A DNA stretch of 64,000 nucleotides from G965276675 sp965276675 (lineage in GTDB: Bacteria > Acidobacteriota > Terriglobia > Terriglobales > Acidobacteriaceae), in contig OZ255624.1 in the NCBI GenBank assembly GCA_965276675.1, forward strand, positions 496,001-560,000, in the 5' to 3' direction. Position 1 is the stretch's first letter. Each line of letters starts with the position of its first letter. The position numbers and the translations under genes are program-made. The notes beneath the pieces were generated by a model. It saw only the letters and a list, made by a program, of their open reading frames with translations. It was not told the DNA's origin and ran no database searches. Shown one piece after another: positions 59,673 through 64,000 of the stretch.

Positions 59673-60869
59673 CTAAGCGGCTTTACCCAGGTAACCGTTG
59701 GGGTCGAGGACATACTTCTTGGCTGCGCCCTTGTCGAAGTCTGCGTAGCCTTGTGGAGCCTGATCCAGCGGAATGACCGTGGCGTTCACGATTTTTGCAA
59801 TGGGAAGACGGTCGTGCAGGATGGCCATCATGAGCTGGCGGTTGTACTGCAAGACGGGCGCCTGGCCGGTGTGGAAGTGCAACGACTTGGACCAGCCTTT
59901 GCCAAAGCGCAGCTTCAGCATGCCCTTCTTCGACTCCTCATCTGGAGCGCCGGGGTCTTCGACCACGTAGAGCCCCGGGATGCCGAGACCGCCGGCGACA
60001 AAGGTGATGTCCATGAGCGAGTTCAGCACGACGGCCGGCTGCGCGCCGCCTTTGGCGCCATGGCCGTGAGCCTCAAAGCCGACGGCATCGACGGCGGCAT
60101 CGACGACGGGTTCGCCGACGACTTGCGCAATCAGTTCACCAAGGTTGTCGCTCTTGGTGAGGTCGATGGGTTCATAGCCGACTGATTTTGCGTGTTGGAG
60201 ACGCTCCTGGTTCATGTCGCCGATCATGACCACGGCCGCGCCCATTAGGTAGGCCGAAGCTGCCGCCGCCAGACCCACTGGACCTGCACCAGCGATGTAG
60301 ACGACCGAGCCAGGTCCGACGCCAGCGGTTTTTGCGCCGTGGAAGCCGGTCGGCAGGATGTCCGAAAGCATGGTGAGGTCCCGGATCTTTTCCATCGCCT
60401 GGTCTTTGTTGGGGAACTTGAGCAGGTTGAAGTCGGCAAAGGGAACCATGACGTACTCGGCCTGGCCACCGGGCCAGCCGCCCATGTCCACGTAACCATA
60501 AGCGCCGCCCGGCTGTGTTGGGTTCACGTTCAGGCAGACGCCTGTGTTTCGCTCCCGGCAGGCGCGGCAACGGCCGCAGGCCACATTAAACGGAACCGAG
60601 ACCAGGTCGCCTACGTTTAAGAACTCGACGTCTTTGCCTTTTTCGATGATCTCGCCGGTGATCTCGTGGCCCAGGATGATGCCCTTTGGGGCAGTGGTGC
60701 GGCCGCGAACCATGTGCTGGTCGGAGCCGCAGATGTTGGTGCAGACGATTTTGAGAATGGCGCCGTGCTCGATCGGCTTGCCTTTCGGAGTTTGCATCTT
60801 GGGATAATCGATAGACTGGACTTCAACTTTATTAGGGCCGAGATAAACGACGCCACGATTGCTGGCCAT
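59673..60869 (-). CDS. fdhA: Glutathione-independent formaldehyde dehydrogenase
   Basis: 398 residues, exactly the length of the Pseudomonas putida enzyme. Zinc- and NAD-dependent, oxidises formaldehyde directly without glutathione. Catalytic zinc ligands C47 and H68 (GHEITGE) are visible, as are the structural-zinc cysteines C98, C101, C104 and C112 in CGRCRACRERNTGVC. The Rossmann motif is AGAGPVGLAAA. AAAGGAG 6 nt before the ATG fixes the start. It probably acts in detoxification of formaldehyde; nothing adjacent suggests a methylotrophic operon. Confidence 0.93.
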   Translation of the reverse strand: MASNRGVVYLGPNKVEVQSIDYPKMQTPKGKPIEHGAILKIVCTNICGSDQHMVRGRTTAPKGIILGHEITGEIIEKGKDVEFLNVGDLVSVPFNVACGRCRACRERNTGVCLNVNPTQPGGAYGYVDMGGWPGGQAEYVMVPFADFNLLKFPNKDQAMEKIRDLTMLSDILPTGFHGAKTAGVGPGSVVYIAGAGPVGLAAAASAYLMGAAVVMIGDMNQERLQHAKSVGYEPIDLTKSDNLGELIAQVVGEPVVDAAVDAVGFEAHGHGAKGGAQPAVVLNSLMDITFVAGGLGIPGLYVVEDPGAPDEESKKGMLKLRFGKGWSKSLHFHTGQAPVLQYNRQLMMAILHDRLPIAKIVNATVIPLDQAPQGYADFDKGAAKKYVLDPNGYLGKAA

Positions 60870-61230
60870 GGGTGCTCCTTTCAGAAGCGGGTGAGAGAGT
60901 GCCGGCGAAGAGCGCCGGAGAATGATTTGGAAAGACAGTGTCTCCGCGCGGATCGCTTTTCAAGCATCAAGGCTCGAAGTCAGAGTCGGAGTTCAAGGGC
61001 AGGCGCAACGGGATAGCCTCCACAACTTAGGAGTAACCTTTGCGGGTCCGTGTTGCCCACGGTGAAAACACGAGGCCGAGGCTGCTGCGAGTCGGTGGCG
61101 GACGCTGCTACACTCGACACACTCCAGCCCTCGCGTCGCAGGGTTTGCCTGTTGAGAGGGGAACGGAACTGGAGCTTCGGCGTGAGCTTCGCAGTTGGGA
61201 GTCTAGCAGCGAGCACGAGACGGGTGCATT
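60870..61230. other. Intergenic region before MacB-like permeases
   Basis: About 360 bases containing the fdhA leader with a small CCGGCG/CGCCGG hairpin (60902-60918). I see no clear promoter, gene or repeat; the permease promoter must lie in the second half. Confidence 0.45.
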
Positions 61231-62457
<1,227 letters not shown>

Positions 62458-62490
62458 TTGCTTTCGTTGTTCTTGTGGTTGGGGAGAAAA

Positions 62491-62590
62491 CAGCAGGTCC
62501 CTCCGCTCCGTTGACGCCTGCGGCGCAACTCCGGCCGGGATGACAGTGGTGTGGGGTTGACGCCTCTGGCGCAACTTCGGCCGGGATGAC
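62491..62590. repeat. Interspersed repeat, copies D and E, between the permeases
   Basis: Copy D (62491-62545) begins CAGCAGGTCCCTCCGCT and ends GGCCGGGATGACA; a partial copy E (62557-62590) repeats TTGACGCCTCTGGCGCAA and the same end. They match copies A-C near 49.4 kb, showing a family scattered between genes. Confidence 0.65.
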
Positions 62591-62602
62591 AGGATATTAG
62601 CG

Positions 62603-63862
<1,260 letters not shown>

Positions 63863-64000
63863 CGCGCTGTCCCGGAGCTTCAATCCGCTTGTCGCCCGCT
63901 ACTTCAGGAGGGATCTAAGAGGCTGTTCCGGGGGGTTTGTGACCCCTCCAGAGTGGATACGGGAGTCCAGCGAGCCGATTGATCGCCAGGGCCTGCGCCG
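63863..64000. other. Window end, nothing recognised
   Basis: 138 bases after copy 2. A GGGGT...ACCCC hairpin (about 63933-63948) could be a terminator. A GGAGGG near 63888 is not followed by a convincing start codon. Confidence 0.35.

Overview
The window looks like chromosomal DNA of a diderm, high-GC bacterium, most likely an acidobacterium (class Terriglobia; Granulicella, Terriglobus, Edaphobacter or a relative). This is inferred from three large TonB-dependent receptors of the Oar type with an N-terminal carboxypeptidase-regulatory-like domain, LpxC (lipid A synthesis), an RND tripartite pump, MacB-like permeases and many secreted metallopeptidases. No 16S gene is present, so the assignment rests on gene style only.

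Layout. 1-5.2 kb: 5'-truncated gyrA, a TTG-started secreted orphan, a class I methyltransferase and a GlcG/HbpS-type protein. 5.4-10.2 kb: a secreted M15-like protein with a very basic linker, pdxH, an M61 peptidase and a YncE-like beta-propeller. 10.3-18.6 kb: a two-component system facing a TolC-adaptor-RND operon whose three genes overlap by about 4 nt. 18.7-20.3 kb: acpP-fabF. 20.6-27.1 kb: rmuC, an alpha/beta hydrolase, a HIT protein, rpsA behind a long leader, and a LysW-like zinc ribbon coupled to a small secreted protein. 27.2-32 kb: M28 peptidase, a 28-codon ORF before a rhomboid-like gene lacking catalytic residues, a YdcZ-like membrane protein, a lipoprotein and an Ig-like membrane protein. 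32-36.4 kb: maf, an M20 peptidase, lpxC and obg. 36.6-45.4 kb: two tandem receptor paralogues and mnmG. 45.4-49.3 kb: DUF4440, dnaB-alr and a zinc ribbon. 49.3-54.9 kb: intergenic repeats, a third receptor, a tacA-tacT toxin-antitoxin pair and an alpha/beta hydrolase. 54.9-60.9 kb: glyA, a HAD hydrolase, a cupin, an outer-membrane barrel remnant, the RNase P RNA, a GT25 glycosyltransferase and formaldehyde dehydrogenase. 61.2-64 kb: two MacB-like permeases separated by copies of the intergenic repeat.

Functional groups. Housekeeping: gyrA, acpP-fabF, rpsA, lpxC, obg, mnmG, dnaB-alr, glyA, rnpB. Envelope uptake and efflux: three receptors, the RND pump and the MacB-like permeases. Secreted peptidases: M61, M28 and an M15-like protein, with M20 cytoplasmic. 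Several starts are TTG or GTG with good Shine-Dalgarno sequences.

I found no CRISPR array, prophage, transposase, tRNA or biosynthetic cluster, and no complete new multi-gene system. The most unusual items are the rhomboid-like protein without catalytic residues behind a small ORF with an ideal ribosome-binding site, the long rpsA leader with a candidate 14-codon upstream ORF, the interspersed palindrome-rich repeats, the LysW-like protein coupled to a secreted protein, and the tacAT operator.
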